A stretch of DNA of 64,000 nt. Source: Panacibacter microcysteis. GTDB taxonomy: Bacteria; Bacteroidota; Bacteroidia; Chitinophagales; Chitinophagaceae. The stretch is taken from positions 1,178,001-1,242,000 of the forward strand of contig NZ_JADWYR010000001.1 of the NCBI RefSeq assembly GCF_015831355.1. Reading direction: 5' to 3'. The notes beneath the pieces were generated by a model. The model ran no database searches, was not told the origin of the DNA, and was given only the letters and a program-made list of their open reading frames with translations. Made by a program: the position numbers and the translations under genes. Of the stretch, positions 16,301-23,763 are shown one piece after another (positions within the stretch are counted from its first letter, which is position 1; the number at the start of each line of letters is the position of its first letter).

Positions 16301-16977
16301 ACGTTTTCTCTCGCTATTGCATTGGCAATATCATCGAAAGTTACACCAGCTGCCTGCATCCTGTAATTATCAACGTTTACCTGGAACTCTCTCTCCGGCG
16401 CACCTACAATATCTACACGGTTTAACTGTGGCAGTTCTTCCAGTTTATCTTTTGCATCATCGGCAAATTTTTTCAGCCTTATTTTATCATAGTCTCCGCT
16501 GATATTTACATACATGATGGGTTGCTCAGAAAAACTCACCTCGAGCACATTTGGTTCCTGCGTAAGATCTGTCGGCAGATCTGCTTTTGCTTTGTCTACC
16601 GCATCTTTCACTTTCTGCAGTGCAACGTCTGTTTTTACATCTGTACTAAACTCTACAACGATGGCAGAAAAATCCTGCTGAGAGGTACTTGTTTCTTTAT
16701 TGATCTTGGCACCGGTTATGCCTTTGATCTGTTTTTCTATGGGCCTTGTAACAAGGTTCTCGATATCTTTTGGAGAGTTACCTACATAAATTGTTTGTAC
16801 ATAAATAGTAGGTATAACAATATCAGGATACTGCTCTTTGGGAAGCGTTAAGAATTGATAAATGCCCGCCAGACTCACGAAGATCATCATGAGGTAGATA
16901 GACGTTTTATTATTGATACTCCACGAGGTGGGCTTAAACTGTTTGAACTTCCCTGTAAAATTTTCTAATGCGCTCAT
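13390..16977 (-). CDS. RND-superfamily efflux pump, inner membrane permease
   Basis: 1195 residues, AcrB/MexB-like. The N-terminal first TM (SIYLMMIFVSLAGIYQFLTL) is followed by the porter domain (EQYPDIVIPTIYVQTIYVGNSPKDIE), TM2-TM6 with the family motif GLGIIVDDAIVVIENTHR (proton-relay Asp pair region), the second porter domain and TM8-TM12 (GMGIVGLAGIVVKNGILVIEF). The protein is about 150 residues longer than AcrB. Part of the excess is an insertion with two extra hydrophobic stretches near residues 525-580 and part is a basic hydrophobic C-terminal extension. It would export substrates across both membranes with the adaptor and TolC-like proteins encoded upstream. Regulation is probably through the TetR gene at the head of the operon. 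Confidence 0.95.
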   Translation of the reverse strand: MSALENFTGKFKQFKPTSWSINNKTSIYLMMIFVSLAGIYQFLTLPKEQYPDIVIPTIYVQTIYVGNSPKDIENLVTRPIEKQIKGITGAKINKETSTSQQDFSAIVVEFSTDVKTDVALQKVKDAVDKAKADLPTDLTQEPNVLEVSFSEQPIMYVNISGDYDKIRLKKFADDAKDKLEELPQLNRVDIVGAPEREFQVNVDNYRMQAAGVTFDDIANAIARENVDISGGLLDVGTMKRNMQLKGQLKTSFDIEKILVRNFTGGPVYLKDIATIKDTVKENESYARLDGKNVITLNIIKRSGENLIETTDDVKKVVDALKEEFPKNLDLVITGDTSIATQTSFNDLVNSIVIGFVLVLIILMFFMGVVNAFFVALSVPLSMFVAFLFLPAADLIVGSHVTLNFIVLFALLFGLGIIVDDAIVVIENTHRIFMEGKGKISSAISAKMAAGEVFIPVLAGTLTTLAPFFPLLFWPGLIGKFMIYLPTMLIFTLTASLIVAFIMNPVFAVDFMNHEEGDKREPKSAIFKKPGLWAALILGILFDVIGAPFWGNLLIFITLLVLLNRFVLDGLIHRFQNKALPWIMGHYESLLRWALKGWRPVWLLVGTVALLIVSVMSISASVSSGRTQIEFFPSGAPNQIFVYLKLPVGTSVDYTDSVTKMLEGRVNQVLGIQNGKKNPVVESVITNIAVGASDPMSGDRSTHPELGRIQVSFVEYAKRNGVSTEPYLDSIRQVLKGIPGAEISVSQEQNGPPTDPPINIEVVSDDFDDLIKTSVALKDYLDSIQVPGVEELKIDVDLTNPEITLTVDRERALREGVSTYQIGMEIRTALFGREVSKIKDEDDEYKIQLRNEKMQRKSLTELLNMNIAFRDMASGGAVKSIPISSLVKVDYTSTLGSVKRKNEKRTITIRSNVLNGYTPTGVNQVIGQHIARFKQKPESVTIAQTGESEQQAETVAFLGKALLIALMLILFILVLQFNSVSKSVIILTEIVFSIIGVLFGFVFTGMTISSVMVGMGIVGLAGIVVKNGILVIEFTDELRSRGLKTREAAIQAGKTRIIPVLLTALAAILALIPLAVGFNIDFISMFENLDPKIFFGGDNAVFWKPLAWTIIFGLAFAFFMTLIIVPSMYLIAERLRRPMRRMYGGKWISFMGIPPLTVLFIPMIIVTSIRHRMARKRRERKLRDQNLDKRFTGSWF

Positions 16978-17021
16978 AGCATTGCTTTTGAATATTATTT
17001 GGTCGTCTGTATCTCTTTATT

Positions 17022-17049
17022 TGGCACCGGTTGTGTCACTCACTTGTAC
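17022..17049 (-). repeat. Dispersed intergenic repeat, variant A
   Basis: Minus-strand copy: GTACAAG, TGAGTGACA, CAACCGGTGCCA, with a 3-nt deletion in the GATGCC part. Followed outward by the conserved GCAGCAACGATACTGC box. First half of a head-to-head A/B pair. Confidence 0.8.
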
Positions 17050-17225
17050 GGTATCACTTTATGCAGCAACGATACTGCGTATGCATGCTTCATCAAATAC
17101 CTGGTATAGCGCTACAGTATTGACGCAGTCAGGTTTATACCACAACAACAAATGTCAAAATACCTGACGTTAAACCTGGTTGCAGCACTACCACGCCGGT
17201 TGCCTGTGGCGAGTACCATTCTGCA

Positions 17226-17248
17226 GTACAAGAGTGCGACGCAACCAA
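17226..17248 (+). repeat. Dispersed intergenic repeat, variant B (3' end degenerate)
   Basis: GTACAAG, AGTGCGACG and CAACC are clear, while the GATGCCA end is lost. A distal GACGGGTACATG (17269-17280) matches the outer box of other copies. Second half of the pair with 17022-17049. Confidence 0.75.
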
Positions 17249-17285
17249 AGCTGAATAGTAGTAATGCAGACGGGTACATGCTTAC

Positions 17286-18455
17286 TTATTGCTGTGCTGC
17301 AGTTGTTAACAACTGCCCGTCGTACACACCCTGGTAACCATAAGTGATCAGTTGCTCACCGGCCTGCAACCCTGACTTTATCTCTATTTTATCTCCGTAC
17401 AGCTGGCCGATTTCAACAGGTCTTTTTTTAGCCACAAGTTTGCCGCCTTCATTCACCGCAACCATTACAAATTTTCCTTTTTCATCTGTCTGCAACGTGT
17501 TTACAGGTGCGGTAATGGCATTGCTTGCTGCGTAGTCCTGTATCTTAACAAGTGCTACCTGGTTAGGCCTTAAATTGTTATCTGCAGGCAGTTTTGCATC
17601 TACATAAAAAGAGCGGCTGTTGGGGTCAATCACCTTGCCCGAAACCGATATCTTGCTGTTGAATGTTTTGTTGATATCAGGAAGGTTTACTATTACATTG
17701 CTGCCATTGTTTACATTTTCTACATAATTCTCGGGAACCTGAGTGGTAACCTTTAGGCGGCTATTGTTTACAATCCTTATCTGCGGGTTCATGGCGTTGC
17801 CGCTAAAGAATTCACCCACCCGAATGTTCACCACATCTGCCACGCCTGATACATCTGCAATTACATTGGCCATACTCATTTGCTCTTTCAATGTTGCAAT
17901 CTGATCATTTACCTGGTCAACATTTTGTTGTGCCTGTACCAACTGCAGTTCTGTACCAATCTGCTGATTCCAAAGGTTTTTCTGGCGGCGCAACAGGTCT
18001 TCGGCATATTTCAACTGTGTTTGTGCCTGCTGTAAATTTTTCTGGTAAATGGCATCATCAAGCTTTAACAGCAACTGGCCTTTTTTAACGTTATCGCCTT
18101 GCTTTACATATACTGCTTTTACCAGGCCACCCTGGCCGTTGCGTGGTGCCACATAAGATATATCGTCTGATGTTACTGTACCCTGCAGATCTATATAGTG
18201 AATAAAATTTTCTGCCTTAACATCTGATACCGTTACCAGCTTTGTTTTCTCTGGTTTTGCGGATGGGTCAATTTTAACGATTTCTGCCTCGAGTGCAGTT
18301 ATCTCGTCAGTAATTTTCTGTTGTTCTTTTTTTAGTTCTTCCAGCTTTGCTTTTTTGGCTGCCACATCTCCACCTTTGCCGGAATCACTTTTTGCCCCGC
18401 ATGAAGCCAGGAAAAGAAAGGCGCTTAATGAGCAGATGTTTACAATCTTTCGCAT
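17286..18455 (-). CDS. RND efflux periplasmic adaptor (membrane fusion protein), lipoprotein
   Basis: 389 residues. The N-terminus MRKIVNICSLSAFLFLASCG has a lipobox (LASC), so the mature protein is lipid-anchored. After a coiled-coil-rich Lys/Glu segment (residues 30-65) come the barrel-sandwich/lipoyl half motifs (VKAVYVKQGDNVKKGQLLLK), the alpha-hairpin with heptads (YQKNLQQAQTQLKYAEDLLR) and beta-barrel domains (SGKVIDPNSRSFYVDAKLP). This is the AcrA/HlyD-type adaptor that links the RND pump with the outer membrane channel. It lies between the tolC-like and permease genes of the same operon, although 308 bp of repeats separate it from the permease gene. Confidence 0.93.
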   Translation of the reverse strand: MRKIVNICSLSAFLFLASCGAKSDSGKGGDVAAKKAKLEELKKEQQKITDEITALEAEIVKIDPSAKPEKTKLVTVSDVKAENFIHYIDLQGTVTSDDISYVAPRNGQGGLVKAVYVKQGDNVKKGQLLLKLDDAIYQKNLQQAQTQLKYAEDLLRRQKNLWNQQIGTELQLVQAQQNVDQVNDQIATLKEQMSMANVIADVSGVADVVNIRVGEFFSGNAMNPQIRIVNNSRLKVTTQVPENYVENVNNGSNVIVNLPDINKTFNSKISVSGKVIDPNSRSFYVDAKLPADNNLRPNQVALVKIQDYAASNAITAPVNTLQTDEKGKFVMVAVNEGGKLVAKKRPVEIGQLYGDKIEIKSGLQAGEQLITYGYQGVYDGQLLTTAAQQ

Positions 18456-18479
18456 ATAGTTGTCTTTAAGAATTCTTGA

Positions 18480-19832
18480 TTAGTTTAGTTTACCTGTTGC
18501 TTTCTGATAATCCACTTTTGCTATAATGGCATTGTACAGTGCGTTGATATAATTATTTTGCGCTACCCTCAGGTCGGTTTGTGCATTGGTTATTTCGGTT
18601 GTGCTTCCTGTACCCACTTCAAACTTTTTCTTTGCCTGCTCATATACTTTTTCTGCCAGTGCTATATTCTTTTTCTGAAAATCGAGTGTGTTGATGGCAT
18701 TGCGGTAGTTGTTGGTCGCTTCTGCTACTTCTTTATCGATGGATATTTTCAGGTAATCCATCTGGTCATTTGACCGCTGCAGATCAAGTCTTGCCTTTTC
18801 AAGATCAGACCGGCGCTGAAACCCATCAAACAATGAAAAGTTGAGATTGATGCCAACATAAGACGTGGTGAACCAATCGCCCTTACCAAATATGTCAAAC
18901 TTTGTTCTTTGTGCCTGCTTGCTGAAGCTGCCGTTTAAGCTGAGCGTAGGTAATGCTGCCAGTTTATACCGTTTGATATTGTATTCGTTCAGGCGCTTAC
19001 CGATTTCTGCATACTGAAATTCTACGCGGCTGGCGTAGTTGTAACCATCCTCGGTTAGTAAACCATCTTTTATTTCTTCATCGGTTACGCTGTCTGTCAG
19101 CACCAGAGAATCCTGGGGAGGCATACCGATCAGCAGTTTAAGGCCGAGATAACCGTTTGCCACCTGGTTTTCTGCCGATTGCTTTTCTGTAATAAGGTTA
19201 GCCAGTTGTACAGAAGCTTTGTCGACATCCAGCTTTTCTGCAAAACCGTTTTTAAAAAGTTCATTGGCATCGTGCTCAAGCCTGGTAAGTCTGTCAATGT
19301 TCGCATCGATCTGCGCAATCTGTGTTTTACTTGCCACAAGCTGGTAATATACTTTGTAAATATTCGATTTTACATTTTCCAATACCACGTCTATATTTTT
19401 CTCATAAAAATCGATGGCTGCCTTTCTTGCCTGCAGGCCTACAAATACCTGGCCGTCGAAAACAACCTGCTGAAGAGCCACAGCTGCATTAGCATTGTAC
19501 TTGGTACCAAATGTTACCGGAACAAATGTACCCGCCGGCTGACCAATGATCTCGCCGGGTAATAAGCTTACCGGCAGTTTCAGGTAGTCTGTTATATTGC
19601 CGCTTACATTAAGCTTCGGCAATGCAGCAGAGGTTACACCCCTGTTGGTTTGCTCCTGCTGTTTAAGATCTGTGATAGCATTTTTTACCTGCAGATTATT
19701 TTTAGACGCAAACTCTACACATTGTTTTACACTAAATGCATAGGTAGATATTATTGTATCCTTGTTTGGTTGCGCATTTGCTATGCCGGCAATCATCAAC
19801 AGGCTTATTATACATCCTATTCTTAGGTTCAT
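18480..19832 (-). CDS. TolC-like outer membrane efflux protein
   Basis: 450 residues with a signal peptide (ISLLMIAGIANAQ). Two OEP repeats with long amphipathic helices are evident (SVKQCVEFASKNNLQVKNAI, LANLITEKQSAENQVANGYL, ATNNYRNAINTLDFQKKNIA, AKKKFEVGTGSTTEITNAQT). The protein should trimerise into the outer membrane channel of the pump encoded downstream. Its start overlaps the tetR stop codon by 4 bp, which shows co-translation, and 24 bp separate it from the adaptor gene. Confidence 0.95.
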   Translation of the reverse strand: MNLRIGCIISLLMIAGIANAQPNKDTIISTYAFSVKQCVEFASKNNLQVKNAITDLKQQEQTNRGVTSAALPKLNVSGNITDYLKLPVSLLPGEIIGQPAGTFVPVTFGTKYNANAAVALQQVVFDGQVFVGLQARKAAIDFYEKNIDVVLENVKSNIYKVYYQLVASKTQIAQIDANIDRLTRLEHDANELFKNGFAEKLDVDKASVQLANLITEKQSAENQVANGYLGLKLLIGMPPQDSLVLTDSVTDEEIKDGLLTEDGYNYASRVEFQYAEIGKRLNEYNIKRYKLAALPTLSLNGSFSKQAQRTKFDIFGKGDWFTTSYVGINLNFSLFDGFQRRSDLEKARLDLQRSNDQMDYLKISIDKEVAEATNNYRNAINTLDFQKKNIALAEKVYEQAKKKFEVGTGSTTEITNAQTDLRVAQNNYINALYNAIIAKVDYQKATGKLN

Positions 19833-20458
19833 ACTGCTAGTGATTTATTTTTTTGTCTTTGCTGAATGTATTTTTCGATCAGTTTTTTGCCTTTTGGTGT
19901 TGTAATTCCATGGAGGTAGAGAAAATAAATTTCATTGGAAACCTGCAGCGGGTTGTATTTACCAAAAGGGTAAGTTTCCTGGCTAAAAGCAAGGAACGAA
20001 CTTTCAAGACGAAACCTCGATACGATGTCGATATCAAAATCGCTCCTGTACAGTTCTTCCTGTATACCGCGCTGTATATTTTTTCTAACAATATCCAGCA
20101 GAAAACTGTTCTTGTGTTTTTTAAATTTTTCGAATGTGCTGGGGTAAAACTTTTCAAGGTCAAAGAGTATCTGCGGGTTAAGACTTTCCACCACTTCTTC
20201 CATGCATTCCATATCCAGGAAAAGTTCCTCAATAGCATTTTGAGATTCATGCATTTGTCTTACGCACTCGTTGTGCATATAATCCATTTCCTTCTGCATC
20301 ACCGCTTCTACCAGGCTGTCTTTATCTTCAAAAAACTGGTACACTGTCTTTTTACTGATGCCCAATTGCCCCGCTATTTCGTCCATTGTAACAGAACGAA
20401 ACCCGTAACGCATAAAAAGTTCCCTGGCCTTTTGCTGTATTCTTTCTTTCATTTCCAT
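19829..20458 (-). CDS. TetR-family regulator of the efflux operon
   Basis: 209 residues from ATG 20458. The longer frame to 20578 adds 40 residues of no family character, so the internal start is preferred; Met3 of it is an alternative. The N-terminal TetR helix-turn-helix is clear (IQQKARELFMRYGFRSVTMD, EIAGQLGISKKTVYQFFEDK), followed by a helical ligand-binding domain. It is the first gene of the operon and overlaps the tolC-like gene by 4 bp, so it most likely represses its own operon and responds to a pump substrate. Repeated GGAAAC/GTTTCC elements in the divergent spacer (20491-20539) are candidate operators. Confidence 0.92.
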   Translation of the reverse strand: MEMKERIQQKARELFMRYGFRSVTMDEIAGQLGISKKTVYQFFEDKDSLVEAVMQKEMDYMHNECVRQMHESQNAIEELFLDMECMEEVVESLNPQILFDLEKFYPSTFEKFKKHKNSFLLDIVRKNIQRGIQEELYRSDFDIDIVSRFRLESSFLAFSQETYPFGKYNPLQVSNEIYFLYLHGITTPKGKKLIEKYIQQRQKNKSLAV

Positions 20459-20481
20459 AATCACGATATAAAAAAGCGGCA

Positions 20482-20539
20482 CAAAACTATGGAAACTTTT
20501 TTTGTAATCAGCGTTTCCGGGGTGACTTTTTTTGTTTCC
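20482..20539 (-). promoter_or_regulatory. Candidate promoter and TetR operator of the efflux operon
   Basis: On the minus strand TAGTTTTG (20482-20489) fits the TAnnTTTG -7 box about 24 bp before the tetR ATG. Just upstream are GGAAAC at 20491-20496 and GTTTCC at 20513-20518 and 20534-20539 (plus-strand reading). The first two form an inverted repeat with a 16-bp spacer across the promoter. The arrangement suits repressor binding; the assignment is inference. Confidence 0.4.
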
Positions 20540-20627
20540 CTGTATAAATGGATGCGTAAACGGATTAATGGAAAACACTGTGTGCTCTGTTGAATTATGC
20601 TTTACTTTATCTTTTTAAACATATTAT

Positions 20628-21275
20628 ATGTCTGATTGGAAACACCGCTTTTATGAGTCTTTTCACTGGAAAAACCTCTTGCAATATTTTTTCCAGGGCC
20701 TTGTAATCCTTGCTCCGTTAGGTATAACGATCTATGCCGTGTGGTGGCTGTTTTATACAGTAGATAACATTTTACCCAATATAATTCATGGCATTTTCCC
20801 AAAGCTTTTACCGCCTGATGGCGAAGGAGAATTGCGCAGGATTCCCGGCCTCGGCTTTATAGTGGCGGTGTTGATCGTATTATTTGTAGGCCGCGTTTCC
20901 TCTTCTTTTTTTATGAGCAAACTGGTAGACCTGCTCGATGGCATGCTGGAAAGAACGCCGGGAATAAAATTTATCTACAAATCAGTAAAGGATTTTCTGG
21001 AAGCTTTTACCGGAAACAAAAGAAAATTTGACAAGCCTGTATTGGCAAATGTAGACGGCCCCGATATCTGGCGTGTTGGCTTTATTACGCAGGAAAGCAG
21101 TGTCAATTTCGAACTTTCAGATCATGTAGTGGTTTATATTCCCTTATCTTATGCCATAACCGGTGTCACCTACCTGGTTCCCAAAAGCAAGATCAGGTTA
21201 CTCACCCACCTTAGCTCTGCAGAGGCCATGAAATTTGCAGTGTCTGGTGGCGTATCAGAAGTGGAAGGACAATAA
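20628..21275 (+). CDS. DUF502 membrane protein
   Basis: 215 residues. It has two membrane segments, at about residues 20-45 (QYFFQGLVILAPLGITIYAV) and 72-95 (IPGLGFIVAVLIVLFVGRVS), then a soluble domain with the DUF502 pattern RTPGIKFIYKSVKDFLEAF and DHVVVYIPLSYAITGVTYLV. The family is widespread in bacteria and plants and has no established enzymatic role. It is divergent from the efflux operon and followed by a variant B repeat. I see no operon partner. Confidence 0.88.
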   Translation: MSDWKHRFYESFHWKNLLQYFFQGLVILAPLGITIYAVWWLFYTVDNILPNIIHGIFPKLLPPDGEGELRRIPGLGFIVAVLIVLFVGRVSSSFFMSKLVDLLDGMLERTPGIKFIYKSVKDFLEAFTGNKRKFDKPVLANVDGPDIWRVGFITQESSVNFELSDHVVVYIPLSYAITGVTYLVPKSKIRLLTHLSSAEAMKFAVSGGVSEVEGQ

Positions 21276-21297
21276 TGAGCCCGGCATTGGTACGTTG

Positions 21298-21328
21298 TGG
21301 CATCGCCTGTTGCGTCGCACTCTTGTAC
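21298..21328 (-). repeat. Dispersed intergenic repeat, variant B (consensus copy)
   Basis: All 31 core positions match: on the minus strand GTACAAG, AGTGCGACG, CAACAGGCGATGCCA. The outer box ATGAGCCCGGCA is at 21275-21286. It lies between convergent genes. Confidence 0.9.
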
Positions 21329-21399
21329 TGCATCACACCAGGCAGCACTTTGGGCACTGTTTTAAAACCAATAAACAAAGCAGCTCATAACCATAGGCC

Positions 21400-22290
21400 C
21401 TAATACCTGAATCTGCTGCTTACTACCAGGTCTTTACTGCCAGGTGTATAAGTATAAAAACCTTCGCCGCTTTTTACACCAAGTTTACCGGCCATTACCA
21501 TATTAACCAGCAAAGGGCATGGCGCATATTTAGGATTACCAAATCCTTCATATAAAACATTTAAAATACTCAGGCACACGTCCAGGCCTATAAAATCTGC
21601 CAGTTGCAAAGGACCCATCGGGTGTGCCATTCCCAGCTTCATAATGGTATCTATTGATGCTACACCGGCAATGCCTTCGTACAAACTGCATATAGCTTCA
21701 TTAATCATTGGCATCAGTATCTTATTGGCTATAAAGCCCGGGTAATCATTTACTACGCAGGGCACTTTGCCTAATTGCCTGCTCAATTCAACAATAGTAT
21801 CTGTAACAGAATTATCCGTGGCATAGCCATTAATAATTTCTACCAGCTTCATTACCGGTACAGGGTTCATAAAGTGCATACCAATTACCTTTCCGGGTCG
21901 TTTGGTTACCGCTGCAATCTTTGTAATAGAAATTGATGAAGTATTGGAAGCCAGTATAGCACCTGCAGGTGCAGCTTCATCCAACTGCCTGAAAATTTTC
22001 AGCTTCAGCTCTGTATTTTCTGTGGCAGCTTCTACTACCAGATCGGCATCCTTTACACCCCCGGCTAAGTCATCGCAGGTTTTGATATGCTGTAGTGCAT
22101 CTGCCTTTTGCGCTTCTGTAACGGTGCCTTTGCTAACCTGGCGGTCTAAATTTTTTGTTATGGTCTGCAACGCCTTCTCCAGCTGTGCGGTATTTACATC
22201 TACCAGCGTTACTGCAAAACCGCTTTGTGCAAAAACATGCGCAATACCATTACCCATTGTGCCGGCGCCGATTACAGATACATTTTTCAT
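21400..22290 (-). CDS. 3-hydroxyacyl-CoA (3-hydroxybutyryl-CoA) dehydrogenase
   Basis: 296 residues, the length of single-domain-pair HBD/PaaH enzymes. The N-terminal Rossmann fold has VIGAGTMGNGIAHVFAQSGF with the NAD motif GxGxMG, and VVEAATENTELKLKIFRQLD. The catalytic region ASNTSSISITKIA, the GMHFMNPVPVMKLVEI signature and the C-terminal GYPG-type YPGFIANKILMPMINEA follow. It oxidises 3-hydroxyacyl-CoA in fatty acid or acetoacetyl-CoA metabolism with NAD(P). It is monocistronic in this window, so its pathway is not shown by context. Confidence 0.93.
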   Translation of the reverse strand: MKNVSVIGAGTMGNGIAHVFAQSGFAVTLVDVNTAQLEKALQTITKNLDRQVSKGTVTEAQKADALQHIKTCDDLAGGVKDADLVVEAATENTELKLKIFRQLDEAAPAGAILASNTSSISITKIAAVTKRPGKVIGMHFMNPVPVMKLVEIINGYATDNSVTDTIVELSRQLGKVPCVVNDYPGFIANKILMPMINEAICSLYEGIAGVASIDTIMKLGMAHPMGPLQLADFIGLDVCLSILNVLYEGFGNPKYAPCPLLVNMVMAGKLGVKSGEGFYTYTPGSKDLVVSSRFRY

Positions 22291-22634
22291 ATACAGGCAT
22301 TTTTATTGAAATTGTTGTTGCAAGGCTTATTTGTAAAGCGCTGCAAAATAACAGTTTTAGCAACATGTACATGAACGCTTAGAAATAAAAACTAACGATT
22401 GATTGCATTATCATTCGCGGCTTTCATGAGGACTGCCGTTAAGCAATTGTGTTTGACTGCTATTACAGTATCGTTGTTGCCAAATGTTATATGGTACAAG
22501 AGTGCGACGCAACAGGCGATGCTACAAGGGGTGCTGCCTGGCTCATCACATAAATAAACCGGCCACTCCACAAGTTTTGCACAATGTTTGCGCACCCTTT
22601 CGGTCGCTGCAGTTATGATCATTAATTTTACAAT
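22291..22634. other. 344-bp divergent intergenic region with one repeat
   Basis: The space between the dehydrogenase and the MerR-type gene contains a variant B repeat (22494-22524), its upstream accessory box ACAGTATCGTTGTTGC (22466-22481) and the distal TGCCTGGCTCATCA box. No promoter stands out clearly and no gene is visible. Confidence 0.6.
22494..22524 (+). repeat. Dispersed intergenic repeat, variant B
   Basis: GTACAAG, AGTGCGACG, CAACAGGCGATGCTA; only one mismatch to the core. It carries both the upstream GTATCGTTGTTGC box and the downstream GCCTGGCTCAT box, which makes it one of the most complete units. Confidence 0.88.
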
Positions 22635-23234
22635 ATGCTACAGTTAGACCTTTTTGCAGCGGTTGCTGCGCCTGAAGAAACAAAAAGCGCTGAAAAAAAA
22701 GCTGTGGAAGCTGTGGTGGAAGATATAAAAGCGGAACAGCACGCAGATGCTGAAACGGCCATGGTGTTTGTTGAAAGCGAAGAACCGGTGGCTACAGCGC
22801 AGGAAACTGTTGCAGACACGCCACGGACCGCAGCTGGCAAACGGGGCAGAAAATCTTTCAAAGAAATGGATGCTGACATTGTAATGGTGGATGTACCGGC
22901 TGACGAAGTGCTTTTTCAAAAACAATATTATGCCATAAGCGAAGTTGCTAAATGGTTTCACGTAAACCCATCGCTGCTGCGGTACTGGGAAGCTGAGTTT
23001 ACTGTTTTAAAGCCGCGCAAAACCCGTAAAGGGGACCGCCTGTTCAGACCAGAGGATGTAAAAAACCTTCAACTGATCTATTACCTGCTGCGCCAACGCA
23101 AATTTTCGATTGAAGGGGCGAGACAATACATGAAAGACAACCGCAAAAAGGCCGATGCACAGATGCAACTGATCCAATCTTTAACAAAATTCAGGGCATT
23201 TCTTTTGGAATGGAAAGCTAATTTAGGCGTATGA
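22635..23234 (+). CDS. MerR-family transcriptional regulator
   Basis: 199 residues. Residues 1-95 are a low-complexity Ala/Glu/Val-rich region with a basic GKRGRKSF motif. Residues 97-165 form a MerR winged helix-turn-helix (YYAISEVAKWFHVNPSLLRY, WEAEF, KGDRLFRPEDVKNLQLIYYL, FSIEGARQYMKD). There is no Cys-based effector domain after it, only a short helix. MerR proteins of this form occur as one conserved copy in many Bacteroidota; the target is not known to me. It overlaps the thioredoxin-like gene by 4 bp. Confidence 0.88.
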   Translation: MLQLDLFAAVAAPEETKSAEKKAVEAVVEDIKAEQHADAETAMVFVESEEPVATAQETVADTPRTAAGKRGRKSFKEMDADIVMVDVPADEVLFQKQYYAISEVAKWFHVNPSLLRYWEAEFTVLKPRKTRKGDRLFRPEDVKNLQLIYYLLRQRKFSIEGARQYMKDNRKKADAQMQLIQSLTKFRAFLLEWKANLGV

Positions 23235-23761
23235 GAAAAATTGCTGTTACCGTTTTAATCATGCTTGGCCTTATAACCGTGCTTTCTACAAATGCACAGG
23301 TACGTAATTACGAAGTAAGTACAGACGCTGAAAACAATACGAAAGTTTTAAAAGGTATTATTTCGAGAAATGACATTCAAAACGATACAGCTTTTAAGTG
23401 GTTTAACGATAACATGAAGTACGGGCAGGCTGATGCCGCCGCTGTGGCTGCTTTTAAGAAACATGCGCAGGATATACAGCTTGTTGTATTTGGCGGCACC
23501 TGGTGCGAAGACAGCCAAAACCTGTTGCCCGTATTTTACCGCCTGGTAGACAAAAGTGGTTTTCCTGACAGCTCCATTACCCTCATTGGTCTTGACCGGC
23601 GCAAAACAACTTTATATAATCTTCACAAGGTCTTTAACGTTACAAAGGCACCTACATTTATTGTTATGCATCAAGGAAAGGAAATTGGCCGGGTAGAGGA
23701 GTATGGAAAACTGGGACAGGTTGATAAGGAGTTAGGCGAAATTGTTGCTGCTACACAATAG
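23231..23761 (+). CDS. Secreted thioredoxin-fold protein with WCEDS motif
   Basis: 176 residues with a signal peptide (VLIMLGLITVLSTNAQ). The thioredoxin fold is visible from about residue 75 (IQLVVFGGTWCEDSQNLLPV, with the cis-Pro region VTKAPTFIVMHQGKEIGR). The active-site position reads WCEDSQ, not WCxxC, so only one redox Cys remains and classical disulfide reduction is unlikely. Monothiol or structural roles are possible. Translation is coupled to the upstream MerR gene by a 4-bp overlap, and it ends 2 bp from the convergent MscS gene. Confidence 0.87.
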   Translation: MRKIAVTVLIMLGLITVLSTNAQVRNYEVSTDAENNTKVLKGIISRNDIQNDTAFKWFNDNMKYGQADAAAVAAFKKHAQDIQLVVFGGTWCEDSQNLLPVFYRLVDKSGFPDSSITLIGLDRRKTTLYNLHKVFNVTKAPTFIVMHQGKEIGRVEEYGKLGQVDKELGEIVAATQ

Positions 23762-23763
23762 TG

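Larger units (their letters stand above)
16978..17285. other. 308-bp gap inside the efflux operon carrying a head-to-head repeat pair
   Basis: The gap between the adaptor and permease genes is filled by a variant A copy on the minus strand (17022-17049), an accessory box GCAGCAACGATACTGC (17063-17078) and a variant B copy on the plus strand (17226-17248). No gene is visible; a small frame at 17152-17337 is made partly of repeat sequence. Confidence 0.7.

Noticed and set aside
17152-17337. 61-residue plus-strand frame in the efflux operon gap
   Set aside because: It is encoded partly by a variant B repeat and overlaps the end of the adaptor gene on the opposite strand.
19853-20593. 246-residue plus-strand frame opposite tetR
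   Set aside because: Antisense shadow of the TetR gene; unusual composition rich in Phe and His, no motif.
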